The translations under genes were made by a program, and so were the position numbers. This document shows positions 37,084 to 45,240 of a stretch of 64,000 nucleotides of DNA, piece after piece. Position 1 is the stretch's first letter; each line of letters begins with the position of its first letter. The notes below the pieces were generated by a model, which was given only the letters and a program-made list of their open reading frames with translations, ran no database searches and was not told the DNA's origin. The DNA lies in NCBI GenBank assembly GCA_002317175.1, contig DCJA01000018.1, positions 8,269-72,268 on the forward strand, given 5' to 3'. The DNA comes from Lachnospiraceae bacterium UBA1712. GTDB lineage: Bacteria; Bacillota; Clostridia; Lachnospirales; Lachnospiraceae.

Positions 37084-38177
37084 TTGAAACTATTAATCCT
37101 CTCTACAACATAATCAATCTGTTCTTCAGTCATTCCAAAAAACATAGGTAAACTCAACTCTGTGTTGCTTAATTCATCTGCAATAGGAAAAGTTCCTTTT
37201 TTTATTCCTAAATGTTTATAGCAATCTTGAAGGTAAATAGGTGTTGGATAATGAATGCCCGTCATTATTCCATTATCCGATAGCCATTGTTTTAATTCAT
37301 CCCTTCGCTTGCTTCGAATTGCAAAAATATGCCATACATGATCCGATTTATCTGTTTTTCGGGGCATAATTAATTCCCTATTGCAAATACCTTCCAGGTA
37401 TCTAGCAGCTATATGTTTTCTATCATCATTTACCTCATCAAGATACGGCAATTTAGCACTTAGAAACGCCGCTTGCATTTCATCAAGACGCGAATTGTAG
37501 CCTTCATAGATATGATGGTATTTTCTGTCAGAGCCATAATTTCTCAATGATTTTATATCTTCATATATTTTCTTATCTTCAGTAACCACTGCTCCCGCAT
37601 CACCTAATGCACCAAGATTTTTTCCTGGATAAAAACTAAAACATGAAGCTATTCCAAAAGATCCTACTTTTCTATTTCCGTACATAGCTCCATGCGCTTG
37701 TGCACAATCCTCAATAACATGCAGATTGTATTTGTTTGCAATTTTCATAATCTCATCCATTTCACAGGCTAATCCATATAGATGAACAGGAATAATTGCT
37801 TTAGTTCTTTCCGTAATCTTTTCTTCAATTAGTTCTGGATTAATGTTATATGTCTCAATATCTGGCTCCACAAATACAATTGTTGCTCCTACATTACTTA
37901 CTGCTAAAGCTGTTGCAATAAAAGTATTAGATGGAACAATCACCTCATCTCCTTTACCTATTCCCAAAGACTTGAGAGCAAGCATTAGTGCATCTAACCC
38001 ATTGCCTACACCAATACACCACCTAGTCCCTATGTACTCAGAAAATTTCTTTTCAAAAGAAACATCTTCTTTGCCATCTATATACCAACTATTTTGTAAT
38101 ACTCTTTCAAAAGCATCTTTTAGTTCAGTTTTTACTTTCTCTTCAAATGGTCCAAAACTAACAAATGGCACATTCAT
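37080..38177 (-). CDS. Sugar aminotransferase, DegT/DnrJ/EryC1/StrS family (FdtB/QdtB-like)
   Basis: 365 residues from the ATG at 38177 (a GTG at 38186 lies closer to the AAGGAG and is also possible). PLP enzyme: IEDCAQAHGAMYGNRKVGSFG, then the Schiff-base lysine in CFSFYPGKNLGALGDAGAVV and GYNSRLDEMQAAFL. This variant, with its FdtA-like partner directly upstream, matches FdtB/QdtB enzymes that aminate dTDP-3-keto-6-deoxyhexose at C3. Product would be dTDP-3-amino-3,6-dideoxy-galactose or -glucose. It lies 3 bases from the ketoisomerase stop. The rmlA/rmlB genes needed for the precursor are not in this window. Confidence 0.9.
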   Translation of the reverse strand: MNVPFVSFGPFEEKVKTELKDAFERVLQNSWYIDGKEDVSFEKKFSEYIGTRWCIGVGNGLDALMLALKSLGIGKGDEVIVPSNTFIATALAVSNVGATIVFVEPDIETYNINPELIEEKITERTKAIIPVHLYGLACEMDEIMKIANKYNLHVIEDCAQAHGAMYGNRKVGSFGIASCFSFYPGKNLGALGDAGAVVTEDKKIYEDIKSLRNYGSDRKYHHIYEGYNSRLDEMQAAFLSAKLPYLDEVNDDRKHIAARYLEGICNRELIMPRKTDKSDHVWHIFAIRSKRRDELKQWLSDNGIMTGIHYPTPIYLQDCYKHLGIKKGTFPIADELSNTELSLPMFFGMTEEQIDYVVERINSFK

Positions 38178-38179
38178 GC

Positions 38180-38596
38180 TTAGCACATTTCTCCTTCAAA
38201 TTTTTTAATATATTCTAAGAATTCGTTGTAATCTCTTATATAATCTGTTTCATCATATATATCAGAAGCAAATACCATCAAAACAGCATCTTCTGAAAAA
38301 TCAAACATTTCTCTCCAAATGTTACTAGCAACATATAAGCCTTCATAGGGCTTTTCTAACGAAACAATCTTCTTCTCCTTGCCATTATCTAATCTAATCT
38401 TACAACTTCCATGAACGCATACTAATATCTGTTCCAATTTTTTATGTGCGTGCTTTCCTCTTATAACATTAGACACAGTGTCATACATGTAATAAACTCG
38501 CTTTATACTAAACGGAATATCATTAAATTCCTCTAATGATACTAATTGTCCTCTATCATCACCATGCGGCTGAAAAGTATACTTTATTGTTTGCAT
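38180..38596 (-). CDS. dTDP-4-keto-6-deoxyglucose 3,4-ketoisomerase (FdtA/QdtA, WxcM-like cupin)
   Basis: 138 residues. Single cupin domain: DDRGQLVSLEEFNDIPFSIKRVYYMYDT, the histidines in VIRGKHAHKKLEQILVCVHGSCK, and GLYVASNIWREMFDFSEDAVLMVFAS. This is the FdtA/QdtA/TylM3-type family that shifts the keto group from C4 to C3. FdtA and QdtA differ in C4 stereochemistry and cannot be separated by eye. Its ATG (with AAAGGAA upstream) lies 38 bases inside the end of the acetyltransferase gene. Confidence 0.9.
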   Translation of the reverse strand: MQTIKYTFQPHGDDRGQLVSLEEFNDIPFSIKRVYYMYDTVSNVIRGKHAHKKLEQILVCVHGSCKIRLDNGKEKKIVSLEKPYEGLYVASNIWREMFDFSEDAVLMVFASDIYDETDYIRDYNEFLEYIKKFEGEMC

Positions 38597-39113
38597 TTTT
38601 CATTCCTTTCTTCATTAAGGCTTCCTCACAATTAATCATATACCACACATATTTATTTCTTTGCTCTTCTGTGTAGTTTGTTTCAATTCTTAATTTCTCA
38701 ATATCAATTCTTTTATATCCATTCTTATCATAAAAACGTAAAGCTCTTTTATTTTCTTCAGAAACACACCAATATATATATTTAAGTCTCTTTTCATTAA
38801 ACCCATATAATAGCAGCTCATTCATTGCAAAAACAGCATATCCTTTTCCCATGGCCCTCTTGCAAACAGTAATTGCAAATTCAGCTGCTTCAGCATTTAT
38901 ATTTTTAAGACTAACGGTACCAACATACATATCATCATCATCTGCAATAGCAAAATGTACATTCTTATTGCTCTGACTACTTTTTATAAACTCAATGCAT
39001 TCTGTTTTTGTTTTCGACTTGAAATCATTTTGAAGATACTTAACCACCGAGTCGTCTTTCATCCAATCAAGCATCATATCTGCATCCGTGATTCGTAATT
39101 CTCTCAACCTCAC
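38559..39113 (-). CDS. GNAT-family N-acetyltransferase (RimJ/RimL type)
   Basis: 184 residues. LRELRITDADMMLDWMKDDSVVKYLQ start, acetyl-CoA-binding VCKRAMGKGYAVFAMNELLLYGF (RxxGxGxA at about 88-94) and VSEENKRALRFYDKNGYKRI, all typical of GNAT sugar- or peptide-acetyltransferases. Located directly before the FdtA/FdtB pair, so it probably N-acetylates the 3-amino sugar, a step usually done by a hexapeptide enzyme (FdtC/QdtC). The overlap with the next gene supports co-translation. Confidence 0.85.
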   Translation of the reverse strand: MRLRELRITDADMMLDWMKDDSVVKYLQNDFKSKTKTECIEFIKSSQSNKNVHFAIADDDDMYVGTVSLKNINAEAAEFAITVCKRAMGKGYAVFAMNELLLYGFNEKRLKYIYWCVSEENKRALRFYDKNGYKRIDIEKLRIETNYTEEQRNKYVWYMINCEEALMKKGMKNANNKVYFSAAW

Positions 39114-39119
39114 TATCCC

Positions 39120-40325
39120 TTATTCTCTCACTCCTATTATATTCATAAATAACTTCTCAATAATACAATTGCACTTTGCCCTATCAAAATTACTTTCAGC
39201 CAATCTTCTAGCATTTTCACCCATATCAGTTCTATGAAACAAACAAATAATTGAAGTTATTAACGCTTCAACATTCCCAGGCTCAACATTCATACCAACC
39301 TGATTCTTTTCAATCAACTTGCAAAAAGCTGGATTCTCAAGTGTATTAATCATAGGCTTCCCACTAGCAAGATAATCACCAATCTTATTTACTATGCTCT
39401 GAGGAGCACCTTTAACAAAACTATTTACTACAACATCAGACTTCGACAATGCTGCTGCCATCTTAGGATATTGTACAAATCCCCAGAAATGGATATTCAC
39501 CATATCTTTGCTATATTCTTCCAATTCATCTTTAAGAGAACCTGTTCCTAAAATCTGAATATGAACATTCTTATCCTTTAATTCATTACCAGCATCAATT
39601 AATGTTTTTATATCGTAACTAGTACTAATAGATCCTGCATATGTTACCCAGAACTCACCCTCCGGCTTAACTATTTCCGGTCCATACTTTTTAACACCAG
39701 CATCAAATTCCGCAAGATTAACTCCTACATATACCGTCTCTGCAGGTATATCCTTCGGGCGTTTTCTAAACGCTCTTTCAGTATAATCCTCTGAGGTACC
39801 AATAATTCCATCTGCGTTCTTGTATGCTATTTCAGCATCTCTAGTAAATGGCCATAACAAAAGTTTTCTTAGCACCTTACTCTTAATAACCATCGACATA
39901 GCCTCTGGCCAAAGGTCTTCAATATCTACAACAACTTTCACACCATTTTTCTTACACATTGTCGTAACCGTTGCTGCAATATTATTTGCAGGAACAGACA
40001 CATATACTGCATCAAATCTTGTTATATTATCTGACAGATATTTCTTAAGTCTTCTCTCTGCCACCTTGTTGCTGTATACACGTATAATATCAATATTCTT
40101 TTTATAAGCAGGAGCATCAATAAAAGTAATATCAAATGGATAATTCTGGCTTAATATTAGTCCTTTATCACGTGGAACTTTCTTAAAATGTTGAAATCCA
40201 GTTGTGATACATTCGACCTCATAGCCAGAATCAACAAACATCCTTGCTATATCATAGAATCTAAGCGTACCAGACTCACAAGGAAACCACATATACCCCA
40301 AAGAAATGATTGCTATTTTTTTCAT
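39120..40325 (-). CDS. Family 4 glycosyltransferase (WbuB-like)
   Basis: 401 residues. GYMWFPCESGTLRFYDIARMFVDSGYEVECITT start, DIEDLWPEAMSMVIKSKVLRKLL, and the C-terminal domain with YAGSISTSYDIKTLIDAG and KIGDYLASGKPMINTLENPAFCKLI. This combination is the WbuB/FucNAc-transferase type of GT4 with a GT-B fold. It follows the initiating phosphoglycosyltransferase by 5 bases, so it probably adds the second sugar of the repeat unit. Confidence 0.88.
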   Translation of the reverse strand: MKKIAIISLGYMWFPCESGTLRFYDIARMFVDSGYEVECITTGFQHFKKVPRDKGLILSQNYPFDITFIDAPAYKKNIDIIRVYSNKVAERRLKKYLSDNITRFDAVYVSVPANNIAATVTTMCKKNGVKVVVDIEDLWPEAMSMVIKSKVLRKLLLWPFTRDAEIAYKNADGIIGTSEDYTERAFRKRPKDIPAETVYVGVNLAEFDAGVKKYGPEIVKPEGEFWVTYAGSISTSYDIKTLIDAGNELKDKNVHIQILGTGSLKDELEEYSKDMVNIHFWGFVQYPKMAAALSKSDVVVNSFVKGAPQSIVNKIGDYLASGKPMINTLENPAFCKLIEKNQVGMNVEPGNVEALITSIICLFHRTDMGENARRLAESNFDRAKCNCIIEKLFMNIIGVRE

Positions 40326-40330
40326 TATAC

Positions 40331-41683
40331 CTAAGTTTCCTCATTTATCTTGTCTGCTTGTTCATTACTGAATCCCGATGTACTCTCATTTTGAAACAAA
40401 GTTCTGATTGTTAACAAAAACAACCTCAAATCCATATACAGACTCTGATTTGTTATATACATAAGATCTAGTTTCAATTTATCTTCAGGGTTCGTATTAT
40501 ACTTGCCATATACCTGTGCATAGCCAGTGAGTCCACCTTTGACTGCATGTCTATACTTGAACTGTGGAAGCTTAGCTTCATACATTTCCACATGTTCTAC
40601 TCTCTCCGGTCTTGGTCCGACAAATGACATATCACCTATGATGATATTAAAAAGCTGTGGTAACTCATCAATTCTTGTTTTTCTACAAAATGCACCAACT
40701 TTTGTTACTCTCGGATCGTTGTCAACAGTAGGCATAACACCATGACTGTCTGCATCTACTACCATCGATCGTAACTTAATAATATTAAATCGCTTTTCAT
40801 CTTTGGTTACTCTCACCTGTCTGAAGAATATTGGACCTCCGTCTTCAATCTTTATCGCAATAGCAGCTATTATCATGAATGGAGAAGTGATGATCAACAT
40901 AATGATTGCTAATACAAAATCTATTACACGCTTAACAGCAAGATAGCCTGTTCTTCTATTAATATAGTCATATCGTTTAAGCGGTGTATCCAAAAGATTT
41001 TTAGTCATTGCATTTTGGAATAATATCTCTTCTATCTCTGGAATATAATAAAACACTTTTTCCTTACAGATACAGTAATTAGCATATTCCTTTCTCTGCT
41101 CATATCCTACTCCAGCAAATATGACACGCTCATTTTCATCTATACACTTATATACCTCTTGACCATCTGCCTCAACTAATTCAACGATTTCAAACATATG
41201 CTTATATTTTGCAAGAAGTCTTTCTGCAAAATAAGCTGCATTGTCTTTATTGTAATCCTTTCCATAGACCAACACTGTTTTGTCTGGAACCAGTTGCCAC
41301 ATTAGGATTTTCTTCGTTACTGAAACAAAAATTCCTGCAATTAGCACCTGACACAGAAAACATAAACTTCCTGGGATAATTGTAACCCAGCCTCGAGATA
41401 ACAGACATACAAAGATAAAACTTACTAAATCAGCAAAACCTATACAGATAATCTGTGTAATAACACTATCACCTACACTGGAAGAAGCTATAGCAAATGC
41501 ACGAAATATACTGCAAATCCACAGATATACAAATATCCATCCGACCACTGTTCCAACAAATCCTATATCTCTATGGGATCTATATGCAATATTGTTGTAC
41601 TCGTTATACCAGATAATTGCAAAGAGAACTGCTATTAAAAAAGTAGTCAAATATTTAGATGTATTAGTAATACTTTTTTTCAC
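40331..41683 (-). CDS. Initiating polyprenyl phosphoglycosyltransferase (WbaP/EpsE-like)
   Basis: 450 residues. Four N-terminal membrane helices (about 12-135), a Rossmann-like region (145-240) and a C-terminal Bac_transf domain with its re-entrant helix (KRVIDFVLAIIMLIITSPF), GGPIFFRQVRVTKDEKRFNIIKLRSM, TRIDELPQLFNIIIGDMSFVGPRP and KGGLTGYAQVYGKYN. Moves a sugar-1-phosphate from its nucleotide onto undecaprenyl phosphate, the first step of repeat-unit synthesis. It is the first gene of the locus, behind an extended -10 promoter at 41723-41751. Confidence 0.95.
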   Translation of the reverse strand: MKKSITNTSKYLTTFLIAVLFAIIWYNEYNNIAYRSHRDIGFVGTVVGWIFVYLWICSIFRAFAIASSSVGDSVITQIICIGFADLVSFIFVCLLSRGWVTIIPGSLCFLCQVLIAGIFVSVTKKILMWQLVPDKTVLVYGKDYNKDNAAYFAERLLAKYKHMFEIVELVEADGQEVYKCIDENERVIFAGVGYEQRKEYANYCICKEKVFYYIPEIEEILFQNAMTKNLLDTPLKRYDYINRRTGYLAVKRVIDFVLAIIMLIITSPFMIIAAIAIKIEDGGPIFFRQVRVTKDEKRFNIIKLRSMVVDADSHGVMPTVDNDPRVTKVGAFCRKTRIDELPQLFNIIIGDMSFVGPRPERVEHVEMYEAKLPQFKYRHAVKGGLTGYAQVYGKYNTNPEDKLKLDLMYITNQSLYMDLRLFLLTIRTLFQNESTSGFSNEQADKINEET

Positions 41684-41722
41684 CTAGATTAATATCTCCT
41701 TCATTCCAATACATTACTTCTT

Positions 41723-41751
41723 ATTATATCACATCCGCCTCATAATATTAA
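41723..41751 (-). promoter_or_regulatory. Candidate promoter of the exopolysaccharide locus
   Basis: Minus-strand TTAATA (41751-41746), a 17-base spacer and TGATATAAT, an extended -10 (TATAAT at 41728-41723). It lies 40 bases before the start of the initiating transferase. The downstream genes follow closely down to 22091 with only one long gap (30406-30745), so one transcript of about 19 kb is possible. Confidence 0.55.
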
Positions 41752-41846
41752 GAAAATTTAAGATTTAGTTTACATATTTCAGCATATGTTTTTCGTATTA
41801 AAAAAGACTCTATGTCATATTTTATGCCACAAAGCCTTTCATATAT

Positions 41847-42245
41847 CTATATCTTCCCCGGATAATCCGTCCCCGTATCATTGCTATACTTTTGCAGATA
41901 AGCCTCTGGCCTTTGTTCCATTTCAAGCATGGTCTCAAATGCTCTCAGCAGCATGACATCAGGATTGCTTTGCATGTCATACAGGCCTCTATCGAGGTCT
42001 GATTTGAAATGATCCATCTGCCATATCATTATATCAATAATAGTCATCCCCGCGATACTGTTTTTGCCAAGAAACTGTCCATTTTTCAGATAAAAGCTAA
42101 ATTCCTCATATACTTTTGGACTGTTGATCAACTTATTCCAGAACTGGTTCAAAAATGATTCATTTTCCCCTGCACATTCGCACAGCGCTTTGGCCCACTG
42201 GTATTCTTTTGATTCTTTATCTTTATAATCTATATTGTTTGTCAT
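41847..42245 (-). CDS. Hypothetical protein, small and acidic
   Basis: 132 residues, not recognised. Soluble, mostly helical, with a Trp/Asp-rich middle (MTIIDIMIWQMDHFKSDLDRGLYDM) and no signal peptide or membrane segment. The start ATG at 42245 has AGGGAAAA upstream. It lies 59 bases downstream of a vapBC toxin gene on the same strand and may be read from the same transcript. Nothing in the sequence tells its role. Confidence 0.65.
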   Translation of the reverse strand: MTNNIDYKDKESKEYQWAKALCECAGENESFLNQFWNKLINSPKVYEEFSFYLKNGQFLGKNSIAGMTIIDIMIWQMDHFKSDLDRGLYDMQSNPDVMLLRAFETMLEMEQRPEAYLQKYSNDTGTDYPGKI

Positions 42246-42304
42246 ATATTTTCCCTAAGGAGTATTATTTTCTGATAACACTCAACAATAATCATTTCAA
42301 ATCT

Positions 42305-42706
42305 TTATTGAGTCCAATTTTCCAACTTTAGTCCATTTACTCTAACAAATTCCTTAGTATTATTGGTAACCAGAATATAATCAAGGCTTTTTGCATGTCC
42401 AGCAATCATCATATCTAATGGTCCAATAGGCTTCCCGAGACGTTCCAGATTCGCTCTTATTTCACCATAGTGATCTGCTGCAGCGGAATCAAATGGTAAT
42501 ATCTCTATATTTGCCAGCAAAAGTGTCAAAGCTATTCTGTTTTTTTCAATGTTTTGGCTTTTTTCAACTCCATGAACTAACTCCGCATATGTAACTGACG
42601 ATATACATACTTCTGAAGGCTCATGCCTTTTAAGATGTGCCAACACCGCTTCTGGTTTATGCTTAATAATGTAAATACATATATTCGTATCCAGCATATA
42701 TCTCAT
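42305..42706 (-). CDS. vapC: VapC family PIN-domain ribonuclease toxin
   Basis: 133 residues. PIN fold with acidic catalytic residues: Asp6 in MLDTNICIYIIK, Glu in SSVTYAELVHGVEKS (about 42), Asp in IGPLDMMIAGHA (about 99), and TNNTKEFVRVNGLKLENW at the end. Acts as a site-specific RNase on tRNA or other RNA when freed from its antitoxin. The start overlaps the vapB stop by four bases (ATGA), the standard arrangement. Confidence 0.93.
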   Translation of the reverse strand: MRYMLDTNICIYIIKHKPEAVLAHLKRHEPSEVCISSVTYAELVHGVEKSQNIEKNRIALTLLLANIEILPFDSAAADHYGEIRANLERLGKPIGPLDMMIAGHAKSLDYILVTNNTKEFVRVNGLKLENWTQ

Positions 42707-42933
42707 ATTTCTTCACGCTCCTGAACCAATGCGTCGCTTCGTCCATCCTTCATGAAATCATCAGAAAACATGTCTATTGCCTGGCAAAATGAGTCCCAAT
42801 CGCTTCCTTTTGGGATAAGCATTACTACATCTCCCACTCTTCCGATTGATACCTCTGTAGCATCAAATCTGAACTCCTTAGGCAATCTTACCGCCTGGCT
42901 TCTGCCATTTTCAAATATCTTAGCTGTCATCAT
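42703..42933 (-). CDS. vapB: VapB-type AbrB/SpoVT-like antitoxin
   Basis: 76 residues from the ATG at 42933; a GTG at 42942 is inside the ribosome-binding region AAGGCGG. Swapped-hairpin AbrB DNA-binding start AKIFENGRSQAVRLPKEFRF, the VagC/VapB signature, followed by DVVMLIPKGSDW and a toxin-binding C-terminus. It neutralises VapC and represses its own promoter, where a palindrome lies between -35 and -10. Confidence 0.92.
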   Translation of the reverse strand: MMTAKIFENGRSQAVRLPKEFRFDATEVSIGRVGDVVMLIPKGSDWDSFCQAIDMFSDDFMKDGRSDALVQEREEI

Positions 42934-42959
42934 AGCAATCACCGCCTTTCTTTTATCAT

Positions 42960-42989
42960 AGTATATATCGTGATATATATCAGCGTCAA
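42960..42989 (-). promoter_or_regulatory. vapBC promoter with operator in the spacer
   Basis: Minus-strand TTGACG (42989-42984), an 18-base spacer and TATACT (42965-42960). A perfect palindrome TATATATC-GT-GATATATA (42962-42979 on the plus strand) fills the spacer and touches the -10. This is a typical site for AbrB-type autoregulation. Confidence 0.65.
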
Positions 42990-43083
42990 TAGTCTATGAC
43001 TACCAATTCCGTCAGACATGTTAGCAAACTGACAAGTCTCTTGTAGAATGCTATTAAGCTTTCATAAAAGATAAAAACTGCAC

Positions 43084-43111
43084 TTGACTTTCATATTGTT
43101 TATGATAATAT
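43084..43111 (+). promoter_or_regulatory. Candidate promoter of comM
   Basis: TTGACT (43084-43089), 16 bases, TAATAT (43106-43111). It lies 41 bases before the comM ATG and is divergent from vapBC. Confidence 0.5.
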
Positions 43112-43151
43112 ACTATCATATCTTATTCAATAATTATAAGAAAGGCGTCAT

Positions 43152-44672
43152 ATGTTTTCTTCTATAATATCTGGTGGAATCGATGGTAACCGTTGCTATA
43201 CTAACAGGGTTGAAGTTGACCTTGCTCGTGCTCTCCCTTCCTTTGATATGGTGGGCAGTCTGTCACATGAAGTTAAGGAAGCAAAGGAACGAGTCAGAGT
43301 TGCCCTCAAGAATTCGGGCATTGATCTACCTCCTATGCATATCACAGTCAATATCTCTCCTGCCAATATACACAAGACCGGAACCGGCTATGACCTGCCT
43401 ATAGCTCTGGGGATATTGGCCGCATTTGGACATATTGCTCCCGAAAGAATCAAGGACATCTGCATCATAGGCGAACTAGGATTGGACGGTTCTATTAATA
43501 GTGTCAATGGTATTCTTCCAATTATTAGAAATGTGCAGAAGCAAGGGATTAAGATGTGTATGGTGCCTGCTGCCAATGCAGCAGAAGCATCTTTTGTAGA
43601 AGGAATAGACGTGATAGGTGTATCAAGTTTTAGCGAAGCGCTTCATATTCTTACTAATATGTCGGATGTTGCTTTTACTTCCAAGTCCAGTCTTCCTTCT
43701 TTGCTGATGGAAGCATCTCCTTCTGAGGACTTCAGTGATGTTATCGGCCAGGACAGCTGTAAGCGAGGCGCTCTTATCTCGGCCTGTGGTTTTCATCATC
43801 TGCTTATAACTGGTCCACCAGGCTCTGGAAAAACCATGATAGCTAAGAGACTGATCTCAATCCTACCAAGCCTTACCACTGAAGAAAGCCTTGAAGTTTC
43901 ATCCATATACAGCATTGCCGGCAAGCTCAATGAGCATACTCCGATCATTCTGAATCGACCATTTCAGAGTCCTCATCACGCGTCAACACTTAAGTCACTT
44001 ACCGGTGGTGGTATAAGTGTTCGGCCCGGTGCCATTTCACTTAGCCACAAGGGGGTTCTGTTTATGGATGAATTACCGGAGTTTTCCAAGGAATGCATCG
44101 AGGCTCTTAGAGAGCCTATAGAGAATAAGGTGATTAATATCAACAGAGTCAATGCGGTATATACCTATCCTGCCGACTTTCTGTTAGTAGCAGCTTCCAA
44201 TCCATGTCCCTGTGGTTTCTATCCTGATAGAAGCCGTTGTAACTGCTCTGATAATGAGATTCGACGTTATCAAGCCAAAATCTCTGGTCCTATCCGAGAC
44301 CGAATTGATTTGATTGTTACTGCCAACAAAGTCGATACAGACAGCCTTATTGGTAATACTAAGGGTATGGACAGTAAAAGTATGCGGGAGATAGTGGTTC
44401 GAAGCCATGAGATTCAAAGGGAACGCTATGAAGGTACCTGTTACACCTACAACAGTCAGGTATCCCCGAAAGATATACCGTTCTTCTTCCCTCTTTATGG
44501 TGAGACCAAAGACTTTATGACACAGGCCTTCAATTCTATGGAGCTCAGTGCCAGAAGCTATCACAAAGCTCTAAAGGTCGCCAGAACGATTGCGGATATC
44601 GATGACAGTGAAGATATTAAGGTGCCACACCTGGCAGAAGCTCTTTGTTACAGAGGAATGGATTCCGTGTAA
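43152..44672 (+). CDS. comM: ComM/YifB family Mg-chelatase-like AAA+ ATPase
   Basis: 506 residues, full length. N-terminal ChlI/Lon-protease-like domain (1-170), then the AAA+ core: Walker A GPPGSGKT at 221-228, the linker FQSPHHASTLKSLTGGG, Walker B GVLFMDELPEF and the sensor region VAASNPCPCGFYPD with its Cys cluster (CNC). C-terminal Mg_chelatase_C (about 400-500, ELSARSYHKALKVARTIADI). In proteobacteria ComM is a hexameric helicase that extends branch migration during natural transformation; the Firmicutes homologue is usually next to dprA, as it nearly is here (a toxin-antitoxin pair lies between). Start ATG at 43152 after AAAGGCG. Confidence 0.95.
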   Translation: MFSSIISGGIDGNRCYTNRVEVDLARALPSFDMVGSLSHEVKEAKERVRVALKNSGIDLPPMHITVNISPANIHKTGTGYDLPIALGILAAFGHIAPERIKDICIIGELGLDGSINSVNGILPIIRNVQKQGIKMCMVPAANAAEASFVEGIDVIGVSSFSEALHILTNMSDVAFTSKSSLPSLLMEASPSEDFSDVIGQDSCKRGALISACGFHHLLITGPPGSGKTMIAKRLISILPSLTTEESLEVSSIYSIAGKLNEHTPIILNRPFQSPHHASTLKSLTGGGISVRPGAISLSHKGVLFMDELPEFSKECIEALREPIENKVININRVNAVYTYPADFLLVAASNPCPCGFYPDRSRCNCSDNEIRRYQAKISGPIRDRIDLIVTANKVDTDSLIGNTKGMDSKSMREIVVRSHEIQRERYEGTCYTYNSQVSPKDIPFFFPLYGETKDFMTQAFNSMELSARSYHKALKVARTIADIDDSEDIKVPHLAEALCYRGMDSV

Positions 44673-44682
44673 CATAAATTAA

Positions 44683-44707
44683 TGCTATAATGTAATCAGC
44701 TTATAGC
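44683..44707 (+). promoter_or_regulatory. Extended -10 promoter and operator of the RelE-like module
   Basis: TGCTATAAT (44683-44691) is an extended -10 with no clear -35. GCTATAA (44684-44690) and TTATAGC (44701-44707) form a perfect inverted repeat spanning the -10 and the start site, a likely site for autoregulation by the antitoxin. Confidence 0.5.
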
Positions 44708-44720
44708 AAGAAAGGAATAC

Positions 44721-44903
44721 ATGTCCATGAGCAACAGTACACTATTATCCAATGAAGAATTATACGAAAAGTGTTTTAAACGTTACACTCCAGAAGAGAT
44801 GCAGGAAAGTCTGCGCGTATCTGAAGAACAGTTTCGCAATGGTCAGTATCGTGTGTATAATAAAGACTTTTGGAACGAAATAAGAGAAAAATTTGCTTTA
44901 TAA
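44721..44903 (+). CDS. Small antitoxin partner of the RelE/ParE-like toxin
   Basis: 60 residues, acidic, mostly helical (ELYEKCFKRYTPEEMQESLRVSEEQF). It is too short and divergent to name a fold with certainty. It is called an antitoxin because of its size, the 11-base overlap with the RelE-like gene and the inverted-repeat promoter in front. AAGGAA precedes the ATG by five bases; Met3 is an alternative start. Confidence 0.7.
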   Translation: MSMSNSTLLSNEELYEKCFKRYTPEEMQESLRVSEEQFRNGQYRVYNKDFWNEIREKFAL

Positions 44904-45186
44904 CATAATTGTATCCGACCAAGCCTATGAGGATATAACCCACCAATTTGAATATATTCTCCAGACATATAGCAACAAACAAGCTATCATTTCTATTCAA
45001 AATGACATTGATTTAACCTTTGCATATCTACGGCAAGCGCCTCATATTTACTCAGATTGCAATATGCACAACAGCAGATCCGCCCACCTGCGTAAGCACC
45101 GCTACAAATTCATCTTTGAAATAGATGAATATCACTACACAATTCTTATCAAACGTTTTATCCATGATTTACAGGATTCATATTAG
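44893..45186 (+). CDS. RelE/ParE superfamily toxin
   Basis: 97 residues from a TTG at 44893 overlapping the antitoxin end. VSDQAYEDITHQFEYILQTYSNKQAI is the alpha-hairpin, and LRKHRYKFIFEIDEYHYTILIKRFIHDLQD is the beta-sheet core of the ParE/RelE fold (YKFIFEID...I..I.H). Whether it is a ribosome-dependent RNase (RelE) or a gyrase poison (ParE) cannot be decided. The weak TTG start and lack of a good ribosome site would keep toxin below antitoxin. Confidence 0.82.
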   Translation: MLYNIIVSDQAYEDITHQFEYILQTYSNKQAIISIQNDIDLTFAYLRQAPHIYSDCNMHNSRSAHLRKHRYKFIFEIDEYHYTILIKRFIHDLQDSY

Positions 45187-45240
45187 CAGTATCATTTCCA
45201 AAACTTTCATCTACATATACATCATATTAAATAAAAATTT

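Noticed and set aside
41750..41846. Terminator for the hypothetical gene at 41847
   Set aside because: A run of six T on the minus strand is preceded only by a short, unstable GAC/GTC hairpin.
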